Positions 54,625 through 64,000 of a DNA stretch of 64,000 nt are shown piece by piece. The notes under the pieces are model-generated. The model was not told the DNA's origin. It worked only from the letters and a program-made list of their open reading frames with translations, and made no database searches. The stretch covers positions 1,432,723-1,496,722 of the forward strand of contig NC_134525.1 in the NCBI RefSeq assembly GCF_027942865.1, given 5' to 3'. Every line of letters begins with the position of its first letter. Positions within the stretch are counted from its first letter, which is position 1. Source of the stretch: Odontesthes bonariensis (Eukaryota; Chordata; Actinopteri; Atheriniformes; Atherinopsidae). The translations under genes and the position numbers were made by a program.

Positions 54625-56536
54625 GTTCCTGCAGCCACAGTCCGACTGGTTCCTGCTGACTGGTTCCTGCAACCACAGTCTGACTGGTTCCTGCAGGTGA
54701 AACTGCAACCACAGTCTGACTGGTTCCTGCAGCCACAGTCTGACTGGTTCCTGCTGACTGGTTCCTGCAACCACAGTCTGACTGGTTCCTGCAGGTGAAA
54801 CTGCAACCACAGTCTGACTGGTTCCTGGTTCCTGCTGACTGGTTCCTGCAACCACAGTCTGACTGGTTCCTGGTTCCTGCTGACTGGTTCCTGCTGTCAC
54901 AGTCTGACTGGTTCCTGCAGTCACAGTCAGACTGGTTCCTGCTGACCGGTTCCTGCAGTCACAGTCTGACTGGTTCCTGCAGTCACAGTCAGACTGGTTC
55001 CTGCTGACTGGTTCCTGCAGTCACAGTCAGACTGGTTCCTGCAACCACAGTCAGACTGGTTCCTGCTAACCGGTTCCTGCAGCCACAGTCCGACTGGTTC
55101 CTGCTGACTGGTTCCTGCAGCCACAGTCTGACCGGTTCCTGCTGACTGGTTCCTGCAGTCACAGTCTGACTGGTTCCTGCTGACTGGTTCCTGCAGTCAC
55201 AGTCTGACTGGTTCCTGCAGCCACAGTCTGACTGGTTCCTGCTGACCGGTTCCTGCAGCCACAGTCCGACTGGTTCCTGCTGACTGGTTCCTGCAGCCAC
55301 AGTCTGACTGGTTCCTGCTGACTGGTTCCTGCAGCCACAGTCTGACTGGTTCCTGCAGCCACAGTCTGACCGGTTCCTGCTGACCGGTTCCTGCAGCCAC
55401 AGTCCGACTGGTTCCTGCTGACTGGTTCCTGCAGCCACAGTCTGACCGGTTCCTGCTGACTGGTTCCTGCAGCCACAGTCTGACTGGTTCCTGCAGCCAC
55501 AGTCTGACCGGTTCCTGCTGACTGGTTCCTGCAGCCACAGTCTGACCGGTTCCTGCTGACTGGTTCCTAAAGCCACAGTCAGACTGGTTCCTGCTGACTG
55601 GTTCCTGCAGTCACAGTCTGACTGGTTCCTGCAGCCACAGTCTGACTGGTTCCTGCTGACCGGTTCCTGCAGCCACAGTATGACCGGTTCCTGCTGACTG
55701 GTTCCTGCTGACTGGTTCCTGCAGCCACAGTATGACCGGTTCCTGCTGACTGGTTCCTGCTGACCGGTTCCTGCAGCCACAGTCTGACCGGTTCCTGCTG
55801 ACTGGTTCCTGCTGACTGGTTCCTGCAGCCACAGTCTGACTGGTTCCTGCAGCCACAGTCTGACCGGTTCCTGCTGACTGGTTCCTGCAGCCACAGTCAG
55901 ACTGGTTCCTGCAGCCACAGTCTGACCGGTTCCTGCTGACTGGTTCCTGCTGACTGGTTCCTAAAGCCACAGTCTGACCGGTTCCTGCTGACCGGTTCCT
56001 GCTGACTGGTTCCTGCTGACTGGTTCCTGCAGCCACAGTCTGACTGGTTCCTGCAGCCACAGTCAGACTGGTTCCTGCTGACTGGTTCCTGCTGACTGGT
56101 TCCTGCTGACTGGTTCCTGCAGCCACAGTCTGACCGGTTCCTGCTGACTGGTTCCTGCTGACTGGTTCCTGCAGCCACAGTCTGACCGGTTCCTGCTGAC
56201 TGGTTCCTGCTGACTGGTTCCTAAAGCCACAGTCTGACCGGTTCCTGCTGACCGGTTCCTGCTGACCGGTTCCTGCTGACTGGTTCCTGCTGACTGGTTC
56301 CTGCAGCCACAGTCAGACTGGTTCCTGCTGACTGGTTCCTGCAGCCACAGTCTGACCGGTTCCTGCTGACTGGTTCCTGCTGACTGGTTCCTGCTGACTG
56401 GTTCTTGCAGCCACAGTCTGACCGGTTCCTGCTGACTGGTTCCTGCTGACTGGTTCTTGCAGCCACAGTCTGACCGGTTCCTGCTGACTGGTTCTTGCAG
56501 CCACAGTCTGACCGGTTCCTGCTGACTGGTTCCTGC
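54625..56536. repeat. Mosaic 14/24-bp minisatellite
   Basis: Two related units intermix: CTGGTTCCTGCTGA (14 bp) and CTGGTTCCTGCAGCCACAGTCTGA written as CTGGTTCCTGCAG + CCACAGTCTGA (24 bp). Both begin GGTTCCTGC, and their order is irregular. Long minus-strand frames (up to 309 codons of AGTSQ/QEPV type) come from this low-complexity pattern and are not genes. It lies between cavin4 and the dynein gene. Confidence 0.96.
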
Positions 56537-57440
56537 AGGGCGGTGGGGCTATGGCTCCTGCAGCCTGTGTAACACTGTAGCTGTGGATGGCAAAACATCC
56601 CATCATTTCTGCTAATGAAAGCGTGCGGCTGGTGTTAGTCTGTAAGCAAAGGTTGTTTAAACTTTCTGATTATTTCTACGGTAACTTTGGATTTATTTAG
56701 CTTTAGTGAGTGAGTGAGCGCATGGCTGCAGCTGATCAAACTAAACTTTATTCTGTGTTTGTCACGTTGGAAAAATAAAAGTTTACTCCAATCCTTCCTG
56801 TACGCAGAGTGCGTCTGCTCTTCTTTCAGGACAACCTCTCCTCTTAGTCTCTCTGGATCTATTCACAATTCTTCACATTTGTATAAAAATGACACTCAGA
56901 ACTTTAGAGATTAAACCCAAAGAGCTGATGAAAAATGTGTTTTAAAGATCCAAGTGAAGTTTTATCAGAGATGCTCATTTTTGTGGGTAGATTCCTTACG
57001 GTTGGTTTTCCTTTCTCTGTGCATTTGGGCTTTTTTAGACTGTGTTTATGCCCGTTTATATGACCGATTCTACGGTTATCATGACTGGCTTCAGAGTGCC
57101 AGTAAATGCTCTGATGCTGTCAGAGTCAGAGCTGGAAAAACCTGAAGAACACAACGTCTGAGATGTGTGGAAATGTTCCTTTAATAAAGACATGAAACTG
57201 TGGAAATAAGATAAAAATCAACTCCTGAGTTTCAAACCGTGTATTTTCAAACACGTGCACACATTAAAGAAGCTTGCAGAAAAGTCCTCCAACACGGGCG
57301 GTGAAGGAAGAAGCGTTATCTGGGGAAGATTCCCCAGAAGAAGAGAAAGAAGCAGAAGTAGAAGAATACACGTCTCATTCAGAGCAGACCAAACTGTGGG
57401 AAAACAGAGAACTGAGAAGAAAAGTGGGGAGTCTATTCGA
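56537..57440. other. Intergenic DNA between convergent genes
   Basis: No gene recognised. An AATAAA (plus) near 57182 could serve a long plus-strand transcript. The frames 57255-57452 and 57274-57483 have no clear family and overlap the dynein 3' end. Confidence 0.35.
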
Positions 57441-57444
57441 GTCT

Positions 57445-57450
57445 TTTATT
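57445..57450 (-). terminator. Candidate polyadenylation signal of the dynein gene
   Basis: AATAAA on the minus strand (TTTATT on plus), about 93 bases past the stop codon. Between stop and signal lie three copies of a ~20-bp unit, GCGTCACGTGGTCAACGTC, at about 57475-57537. Confidence 0.6.
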
Positions 57451-57542
57451 GACCCTGAAGCATCAAAGACGTTGACCACGTGACGCAGACGTTGACCACG
57501 TGGCGCAGCTGCAGACGTTGACCACGTGACGCAGCCGGCGGA

Positions 57543-57776
57543 CTACGTGCAGTCGCAGAGCAGCGCGGCGCCCCGCAGCGTCCAGTGCTCCGCCGGCTGC
57601 GCGCTCCTCAGCTGCAGGTAGAAGATGAAGTTCAGGTCGGTGCGGCGTGGCTTCCTGTAGACCGGACACGAGTACAGGCCAACCGCGCCACCGCCGCCGG
57701 GCTGACGCTTACTGTCGGCCATGTTGGCCGAGCTGACGGCGTAGACGTGCACCACCGGGAGCGGCGTGAAGAGGAC
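57543..57776 (-). CDS. dnah8: Dynein exon (last): C-terminus and stop
   Basis: Acceptor CGTCCGCAG on the minus strand. Encodes [19 protein letters not shown], an insertion-like [12 protein letters not shown], then [17 protein letters not shown] and the invariant-type end [14 protein letters not shown], stop TAG at 57543-57545. The glycine-rich insert is absent from the mammalian sequences I recall. Confidence 0.88.
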   Translation of the reverse strand, partial: VLFTPLPVVHVYAVSSANMADSKRQPGGGGAVGLYSCPVYRKPRRTDLNFIFYLQLRSAQPAEHWTLRGAALLCDCT

Positions 57777-60700
57777 CTGCGGACGGACGAGGGATTAGAA
57801 CGTGTCATCTTTATCTTTTTTAAAGCCGAACAGAAACAGAACAAAATGGCTGTGTTCGAAACCGCATACTACATACTTCCATACTACATACTTCCATACT
57901 ACATACCGCATACTACATACTTCCTACTACATACTGCACACTACATACTACATACTACATTCTACATACTGCATACTACATACTACATACTGCATACTGC
58001 ATACTACATACTTCCATACTACATACTTCCATACTACATACCGCATACTACATACTTCCTACTACATACTGCACACTACATACTACATTCTACATACTGC
58101 ATACTACATACTGCATACTACATACTCATCGATCAGACAGTATGCAGAGTGTTTACCCACAATGCATTTCGCTCCTGCCCGAGCCGAAATCAGCCGGCCT
58201 GAAGCTGATTTCTCTTAAGCTCTAAACTCTGTAAACTTTAGCAACATTTGAAACATTTTCAGGTGAGAAAGTAGTCGTTTAGATCCCCAACGTGTTGAAA
58301 ACCTGACAAAATACCGGCTGTTTACAATTTTGTTCCCACGAATTCGGCGCTACTAAAGCTAGCCGCAGTGAGCTAACGCACTTCCGGTTATTTTCACAAA
58401 ATAAAATACCCGTTGCCTTTTATCATAGGGAAAGCCATTACCATACAATTGGTGCTTTTGTTTTGAAAACAGGAAGTGAACCTACCCTCGTTGTAGCTAG
58501 CTTGAAACTGCCGTTTTGACAGGAAATGGCGATCGGCGACTTTACGTTACGTTGCATCTTGGGTAGTTTGAGTACGAGTAGTAACCCATTTCGGAGAATC
58601 TCGTATGCATCCGGGAACTTCTCGCTTACTCAAACTCGCATACTAACTCAAAAAGTTAGTAGGAGTAGTAGGAGAAGTATGTGGTTTGGAACACAGCCAC
58701 TGACCTTGAGCGGGGCTTCAGCCAGTTTGGCACCACGTCGGTCCCATCCCGCCCCATCCAGGAAGAGCCCGTATATGTAGGCCCCACCCACATGCTCAGG
58801 AGGCGGGGCTGACACGTCCTCCCTCATCATCTTGGTGACATCGTTGCTGAGGACGACGGTGTCCAAGGCCCAACCGGCGGACAGGTTGGAGCGCGTCGTC
58901 TCCTGACACACGGCGGTCAGAAAACCCTGAAACACAAACCGCCACGTGAATAAAACCAGGACGTTTCTGAGCCGGCGTGTTCCCAGAGCGCCGATCCAAC
59001 CTGCGGGTTGAAGAAGCCGGTGAGCCAGAACTGATTCGGGCGGCCGGCGCCGATCCAGACGCCGAGTTGCTGGTTCCTCTGCAGCAGCTCGCCGAACCAG
59101 AAGCCCAGCGTGGCCGCCGGCCAGCTGAGCCGTAGCCACAGGCGAGGGACGCAGGCGTCAAACACGCAGTCCAGCGCGTCCCGCAGGTCCTCCGACATGA
59201 TGATGGAACCTGCAGAACGGAGACGGACGGAAAATAAAAGCTCAGTTTAGTTTTTACCCAAAACCTGACGAATGTTAAAGATTAAAATGTGATGAACTAT
59301 CAGAGGTGATCCTGTGATGTCACTGTGAGGTCACTCAGCAGGTGATCCTGAGTGTGTTTGTCGGTGTGACTGACCGTCGATGGCCAGTTTCAGGTCGGTG
59401 AGCGTGCTCCGTACGCTGCTGATGACCCGCTGCATGCGCTCCAGTTCCTGTCGGAGGAAGATGTTCATTGGCTGAAGTGGACCCATCTTCTGCAGTTGAC
59501 CTTTCACCTTTTAAAACACACACAGAAGTAATGTTGAGCCGGAGAGACTTTGGCTGTGTTCGAAACCGCATACTTCTCCTACTACTCATACTAACTTTTT
59601 GAGTTAGTATGCGAGTTTGAGTAAGCGAGAAGTTCCCGGATGCATACTAGATTCTCCGAAATATTGGGTATGCATCATGAGGTTACTACTCATACTCAAA
59701 CTACCCAAGATGCAACGTAACGTGACGTCGCCGATCATCATTTCCTGTCAAAACAGCAGTTTTAAGCTAGCTACAACGAGGGTAGGTTCACTTCCTGTTT
59801 TCAAAACAAAAGCACCAATTGTATGGTAATGGCTTTCCCTATGATAAAAGGCAACGGGTATTTTATTTTGTGAAAATAACAGGAAGTGCGTTGCTCACTG
59901 CGGCTAGCTTTAGTAGCGCCGAATTCGTGGGAACAAAATTGTAAACAGCCGGTATTTTGTCAGGTTTTCAACACGTTGGGGATCTAAACAACTACTTTCT
60001 CTCCTGAAAATGTTTCAAATGTTGCTAAAGTTTACAGAGTTTAGAGCTTAAGAGAAATCAGCTTCAGGCCGGCTGATTTTGGCTCGGGCAGAGCGCAATG
60101 CATTGTGGGTAAACACTCTGCATACTGTCTGATCGATGAGTATGTAGTATGTAGTATGCGGTTACGAACACAGCCGATGGCTTTCAGTCAGCTGGGGCGC
60201 CAGCTCACATTGGCCCCGCCCCAGCTCACATTGACCCCGCCCCAGCTCCCATTGGCCCAGCCCCAGCTCACATTGGCCCCGCCCCAGCTCACATTGACCC
60301 CGCCCCAGCTCCCATTGGCCCCGCCCCAGCTCACTTGGCCCTGAAGCTAAACCCACCCGGTGAACACTCTGTTAACACTGAATACTCTCTGATCTGTCCG
60401 TGGTTCACACACCTCATGCGGAACGTAGTCAGGCGGCAGCTTCTGCAGCATCTCGTCGGCCTGGCACCGCACGCCGGCCTCCCTGGTCTCTCCGGCTCCG
60501 CCCCCGCCGTCCTTCGGCTGGATGCTGGTGATGGTGCGGAACGTCTCGTTGGCCAGGTTGGTCTGATAGGTGATGTCGGCGTTGGGGTGGAGCCCAAACA
60601 CCTGCAGACGGGCCGAGTTTAGGAAGAGGCTGCTGGTCTGGGGACCCTTTTAAAATGCGTGTCAGACCTCGGGGGAGTCGAGCAGCGGCAGCGCCTCGAT

Positions 60701-63700
60701 GTGCCGCAGGACGTCCTGGACGGTCCGGGGCTTAGTGGGGACGCCGTAGCCCTCATAGAAGCAGAAGTCCTCGCTGAAGGTGTTCTCGCTGAACCAGACG
60801 CGCGTGAAGGTGTTCAGGAGACGTTTGTCCAAGTCGTCCGTCACCCGGCCGCCATACTGGACCTCACCTGCATCCCAAACACAGAAACACAGCTAACACG
60901 GGACTTCCTGCTTCAACATCTGGTCTGTTAGGAGCCTTCAGTTATCAGGCCCCTCTCTGTGGAACCAGCTGCCAGTTTGGGAGGCAGAGCCTTCAGTTAT
61001 CAGGCCCCTCTCTAGGTATTCTCTAACGGGTGGGTATTCTCTAACGGGTGGGTATTCTCTAGGGGTGGGTATTCTCTAACGGGTGGGTATTCTCTAACGG
61101 GTGGGTATTCTCTAGGGGTGGGTATTCTCTAACGGGTGGGTATTCTCTAACGAGTGGGTATTCTCTAATGGGTGGGTATTCTCTAGGGGTGGGTATTCTC
61201 TAACGGGTGGGTATTCTCTAGAGGTGGGTATTCTCTAGGAGTGGGTATTCTCTAGGGGTGGGTATTCTCTAGCGAGTGGGTATTCTCTAATGGGTGGGTA
61301 TTCTCTAGGGGTGGGTATTCTCTAACGGGTGGGTATTCTCTAGGGGTAGGTATTCTCTAGGGGTGGGTATTCTCTAGCGAGTGGGTATTCTCTAATGGGT
61401 GGGTATTCTCTAGGGGTGGGTATTCTCTAGAGGTGGGTATTCTCTAGGAGTGGGTATTCTCTAGGGGTGGGTATTCTCTAACGTGTGGGTATTCTCTAGG
61501 GGTGGGTATTCTCTAACGGGTGGGTATTCTCTAGAGGTGGGTATTCTCTAACGGGTGGGTATTCTCTAACGGGTGGGTATTCTCTAGGAGTGGGTATTCT
61601 CTAGGGGTGGGTATTCTCTAGAGGTGGGTATTCTCTAGAGATGGGTATTCTCGAGGAGTGGGTATTCTCTACGGGTGGGTATTCTCTAACGGGTGGGTAT
61701 TCTCTAGGGGTGGGTATTCTCTAACGGGTGGGTATTCTTTAGGGGTGGGTATTCTCTAACGGGTGGGTATTCTCTAACGGGTGGGTATTCTCTAGGAGTG
61801 GGTATTCTCTAGGGGTGGGTATTCTCTAGAGGTGGGTATTCTCTAGGAGTGGGTATTCTCTAGGAGTGGGTATTCTCTAGAGGTGGGTATTCTCTAGGAG
61901 TGGGTATTCTCTAGGGGTGGGTATTCTCTAACGTGTGGGTATTCTCTAGGGGTGGGTATTCTCTAACGGGTGGGTATTCTCTAACGGGTGGGTATTCTCT
62001 AACGGGTGGGTATTCTCTAGGAGTGGGTATTCTCTAGGGGTGGGTATTCTCTAGAGGTGGGTATTCTCTAGGAGTGGGTATTCTCTAGAGGTGGGTATTC
62101 TCTAGAGGTGGGTATTCTCTAGGAGTGGGTATTCTCTAGGAGTGGGTATTCTCTAACGGGTGGGTATTCTCTAACGGGTGGGTATTCTCTAACGGGTGGG
62201 TATTCTCTAACGGGTGGGTATTCTCTAGGGGTGGGTATTCTCTAACGGGTGGGTATTCTCTAACGGGTGGGTATTCTCTACGGGTGGGTATTCTCTAACG
62301 GGTGGGTATTCTCTAGGGGTGGGTATTCTCTAACGGGTGGGTATTCTTTAGGGGTGGGTATTCTCTCGGAGTGGGTATTCTCTAATGGGTGGGTATTCTC
62401 CAGGGGTGGGTATTCTCTAGGGGTGGGTATTCTTTAGGAGTGGGTATTCTCTAACGGGTGGGTATTCTCTAGGAGTGGGTATTCTCTAGGGGTGGGTATT
62501 CTCGAGGGGTGGGTATTCTCTAGAGGTGGGTATTCTCTGGGGGTGGGTATTCTCTAACGGGTGGGTATTCTCTAGGTGTAGGTATTCTCTTGGGGTGGGT
62601 ATTCTCTAGGAGTGGGTATTCTCTAACGGGTGGGTATTCTCTAGGAGTGGGTATTCTCTAACGGGTGGGTATTCTCTAGGAGTGGGTATTCTCTAACGGG
62701 TGGGTATTCTCTAGGAGTGGGTATTCTCTAGGGGTGGGTATTCTCGAGGGGTGGGTATTCTCTAGAGGTGGGTATTCTCTGGGGGTGGGTATTCTCTAGG
62801 GGTGGATATTCTCTAGGGGTGGATATTCTCTAACGGGTGGGTATTCTCTAGGGGTGGATATTCTCTAAAGGGTGGGTATTCTCTAGGGGTGGATATTCTC
62901 TAACGGGTGGGTATTCTCAAGGGGTGGATATAATCTAGGGGTGGATATTCTCTAACGGGTGGGTATTCTCGAGGGGTGGGTATTCTCTAGAGGTGGGTAT
63001 TCTCTAGGGGTGGATATTCTCTAGGGGTGGGTATTCTCTAACGGGTGGGTATTCTCTAGGGGTGGGTATTCTCGAGGTTTGGGTATTCTCTAGAGGTGGG
63101 TATTCTCTGGAGGTGGGTATTCTCTAGGGGTGGGTATTCTCTAGGGGTGGGTATTCTCTAGAGGTGGGTATTCTCTAGGGGTGGGTATTCTCTAGGGGTG
63201 GGTATTCTCTAGGGGTGGGTATTCTCTAGAGGTGGGTATTCTCTGGGGGTGGGTATTCTCTAGGGGTGGATATTCTCTAGGGGTGGGTATTCTCTAACGG
63301 GTGGGTATTCTCTAGAGGTGGGTATTCTCTGGAGGTGGGTATTCTCTAGGGGTGGGTATTCTCTAGAGGTGGGTATTCTCTAGGGGTGGGTATTCTCTAG
63401 AGGTGGGTATTCTCTAGAGGTGGGTATTCTCTGGGGGTGGGTATTCTCTAGGGGTGGGTATTCTCTAGAGGTGGGTATTCTCTAGAGGTGGGTATTCTCT
63501 AGGGGTGGATATTCTCTAGGGGTGGGTATTCTCTAGGGGTGGGTATTCTCTAGAGGTGGGTATTCTCTAGAGGTGGGTATTCTCTAGGGGTGGGTATTCT
63601 CTAACGGGTGGGTATTCTCTAGGGGTGGGTATTCTCTAGGGGTGGGTATTCTCTAGGATAACTCCAGAATATATGGGTCTGCTCTGTGTGCCTGAACGTC

Positions 63701-63988
63701 AGAGAGGTTCACAGATTCTACAGCTGAGGAGGGTTGCATCTTTCTTCAGATGCTTCTAAACACGCCTGCTCATTGAATAATCTGATGGATGGAACTCGTT
63801 CTGGCTCAGTTGCAAAGCGGATTTAAAGAGTTCTGACCCAACATGTATCGCAGACAGCTCCAGTTCACGCCTCTCTTGGCGTCCAGGTTGTCCAGGTGGT
63901 TCTGGACGAACTGCAGGCTGGAGGTGAAGTCCGCCTGGTTGAACTCGTAGGGGATGTTCCAGCCGAGAGGACCGAACTTACGCCGCTC
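57543..63988 (-). CDS. dnah8: Axonemal dynein heavy chain (DNAH8/DNAH5 group), last seven coding exons
   Basis: C-terminal part of an outer-arm axonemal dynein heavy chain, the motor of motile cilia and flagella. Exons on the minus strand: 63838-63988, 60668-60867, 60413-60601, 59375-59507, 59001-59209, 58705-58926, 57543-57776; together 1338 nt, 445 aa and stop. Borders and phases all agree. Landmarks in order: [165 protein letters not shown] and the C-terminus look nearer DNAH8 than DNAH5 from memory; the paralogue is not certain. The AAA+ modules lie outside the window. Confidence 0.85.
57848..58698 (+). mobile_element. MITE, GGCTGTGTTC family, copy D, with internal microsatellite
   Basis: Starts GGCTGTGTTCGAAACCGC at 57848 and ends TTTGGAACACAGCC at 58698, in the last dynein intron. 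The stretch just inside its left end, CATACTACATACTT, has expanded to about 250 bases (57865-58125). Its right end touches the +7 position of the splice donor of the exon at 58705. Confidence 0.9.
57862..58128. repeat. Microsatellite-like array in the MITE end
   Basis: Irregular repeats of CATACTACATACTTC/CATACTGCATACTACAT. The other MITE copies have only two to four such units, so the expansion arose within this copy. Confidence 0.85.
58705..58926 (-). CDS. dnah8: Dynein exon with the MITE at its donor
   Basis: Acceptor TGTGTTTCAG, donor CTCAAG|GTCAGT; the next base is the first of the MITE. 74 codons: [19 protein letters not shown], then [35 protein letters not shown], and APLK. Its 3' two thirds are duplicated at 35004-35177. 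Confidence 0.9.
59001..59209 (-). CDS. dnah8: Dynein exon: [13 protein letters not shown] to GFFNPQ
   Basis: Acceptor CGTTCTGCAG, donor CCGCAG|GTTGGA. Encodes [18 protein letters not shown], then [18 protein letters not shown] and [13 protein letters not shown], the conserved helix and W(M/L)TGFFNPQ motif of dynein C-terminal regions. The donor is a weak GTTGGA. Confidence 0.9.
59375..59507 (-). CDS. dnah8: Dynein exon: [15 protein letters not shown]
   Basis: Acceptor TTTTAAAAG, donor GACG|GTCAGT. Encodes [20 protein letters not shown], then [16 protein letters not shown] and DLKLAID. 44 codons plus one base, matching the next exon. Confidence 0.9.
59552..60175 (-). mobile_element. MITE, GGCTGTGTTC family, copy E, opposite orientation
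   Basis: The reverse complement of copies A-D: the region after its left end (ACTCAAAAAG / CTTTTTGAGTTAGTATG) corresponds to the right end of the others. Ends GGCTGTGTTCGAAACCGC (59552) and GAACACAGCC (60175). It lies in the dynein intron 59508-60412, about 45 bases from the exon, and together with copy D brackets two exons in inverted orientation. Confidence 0.88.
60190..60342. repeat. 21-bp GC-box/CCAAT-like repeat
   Basis: About seven copies of CCCCAGCTCACATTGGCCCCG with variants TTGACC and CTCCCATTGG. Each unit has CCCCGCCCC (GC-box-like) across the unit joint and ATTGG (reverse CCAAT). It follows MITE copy E directly, within the dynein intron. Confidence 0.9.
60413..60601 (-). CDS. dnah8: Dynein exon: [13 protein letters not shown]
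   Basis: Acceptor CCGTCTGCAG, donor CATGAG|GTGTGT. 63 codons: [38 protein letters not shown], and [12 protein letters not shown]. The [13 protein letters not shown] pattern is characteristic of the DNAH5/8 group. Confidence 0.92.
60668..60867 (-). CDS. dnah8: Dynein exon: [15 protein letters not shown]
   Basis: Acceptor TGGGATGCAG, donor CCCGAG|GTCTGA. Encodes [40 protein letters not shown], and [12 protein letters not shown]. The intron to the next exon is only 66 bases (60602-60667). Confidence 0.92.
60868..61012. other. Start of dynein intron beside the 17/18-bp array
   Basis: Contains the string GAGCCTTCAGTTATCAGGC twice (60931 and 60987) with CCCCTCTCT after each, a small duplication of LINE-like 3' sequence. 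No gene. Confidence 0.5.
61013..63658. repeat. 17/18-bp G-rich minisatellite in a dynein intron
   Basis: About 150 copies of GGGTATTCTCTAGGGGT (17 bp) or GGGTATTCTCTAACGGGT (18 bp). Variants: CTAGAGGT, CTAGGAGT, CTAATGGGT, GGATATTC. Every unit has one or two runs of three or more G on the plus strand. The array fills most of the 2.97 kb intron between exons 60668-60867 and 63838-63988. Confidence 0.97.
63838..63988 (-). CDS. dnah8: Dynein exon: GWNIPYEFN
   Basis: Acceptor CTCTCCCCTCAG (AG complement at 63989-63990), donor TTGG|GTCAGA. Encodes [18 protein letters not shown], then [19 protein letters not shown] and WSCLRYML, 50 codons plus one base. GWNIPYEFN is the dynein heavy-chain hallmark that marks the end of the motor's last AAA region. 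Further exons continue past the right edge. Confidence 0.93.
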
Positions 63989-64000
63989 CTGAGGGGAGAG

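Noticed and set aside
54989..55918. 309-codon minus-strand frame in the 14/24-bp array
   Set aside because: Pure repeat translation with several equally long frames beside it; no gene evidence.
58648..59139. 163-codon minus-strand continuous frame as one exon
   Set aside because: It crosses the intron 58927-59000 by chance; conserved dynein sequence and GT-AG sites show two exons.
61013..63658. Interstitial telomere repeat
   Set aside because: The unit is GGGTATTCTCTAGGGGT, not TTAGGG; only the G-richness is similar.

Overview
The window looks like nuclear DNA from a teleost fish, probably a percomorph. It has spliced vertebrate genes with GT-AG introns, fish-type CR1/L2-like, L1-like, Tc1, hAT and TTAA-target elements, and a very heavy load of tandem repeats. 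By my estimate about 40% of the bases lie in micro- and minisatellite arrays. The species cannot be named from the sequence alone.

Three genes can be reconstructed by splicing. (1) tmeff1 (tomoregulin-1), plus strand, ten coding exons from 24142 to 37564, about 353 aa: signal peptide, two follistatin/Kazal modules, one EGF module, one membrane segment and a short basic tail. (2) cavin4 (MURC), plus strand, two coding exons at 43847-44209 and 52663-53214, 304 aa, a muscle caveolar coat protein. TMEFF1 and CAVIN4 are also neighbours on human chromosome 9q31, so this order is conserved synteny. (3) The last seven coding exons (445 aa) of an axonemal dynein heavy chain of the DNAH8/DNAH5 group, minus strand, 63988 down to 57543; the rest lies beyond the right edge.

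Layout: 1-8825 satellite built from 9-11 bp units; 8.8-20.5 kb nested transposons, a CR1/L2-like LINE, a 19-bp array and a 12-bp array; 20.5-22.3 kb a 32-bp minisatellite; 23.5-39.5 kb tmeff1, with a 3.7 kb 12-bp array in intron 1, 35-bp and 41-bp arrays before exon 2, TE fragments in other introns and a large hairpin in the 3' UTR; 39.7-41.0 kb a hAT element carrying a second block of the same 32-bp minisatellite; 41.4-42.0 kb a dead Tc1; 43.8-53.2 kb cavin4; 54.6-56.5 kb a 14/24-bp array; 57.4-64 kb the dynein gene, with a 2.6 kb G-rich 17/18-bp array in one intron.

The most striking observation is in cavin4. The last ~27 bases of exon 1 together with its 5' splice site have been amplified into an array of about 137 head-to-tail 32-bp copies (44210-48590), nearly all retaining GTAAG. 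The native donor is therefore followed by more than a hundred near-identical decoys, and use of any of them would break the protein. Second is a copy of part of a dynein exon, together with its adjoining MITE, placed inside a tmeff1 intron 23 kb away. Third is evidence that transposons carry or seed minisatellites here.
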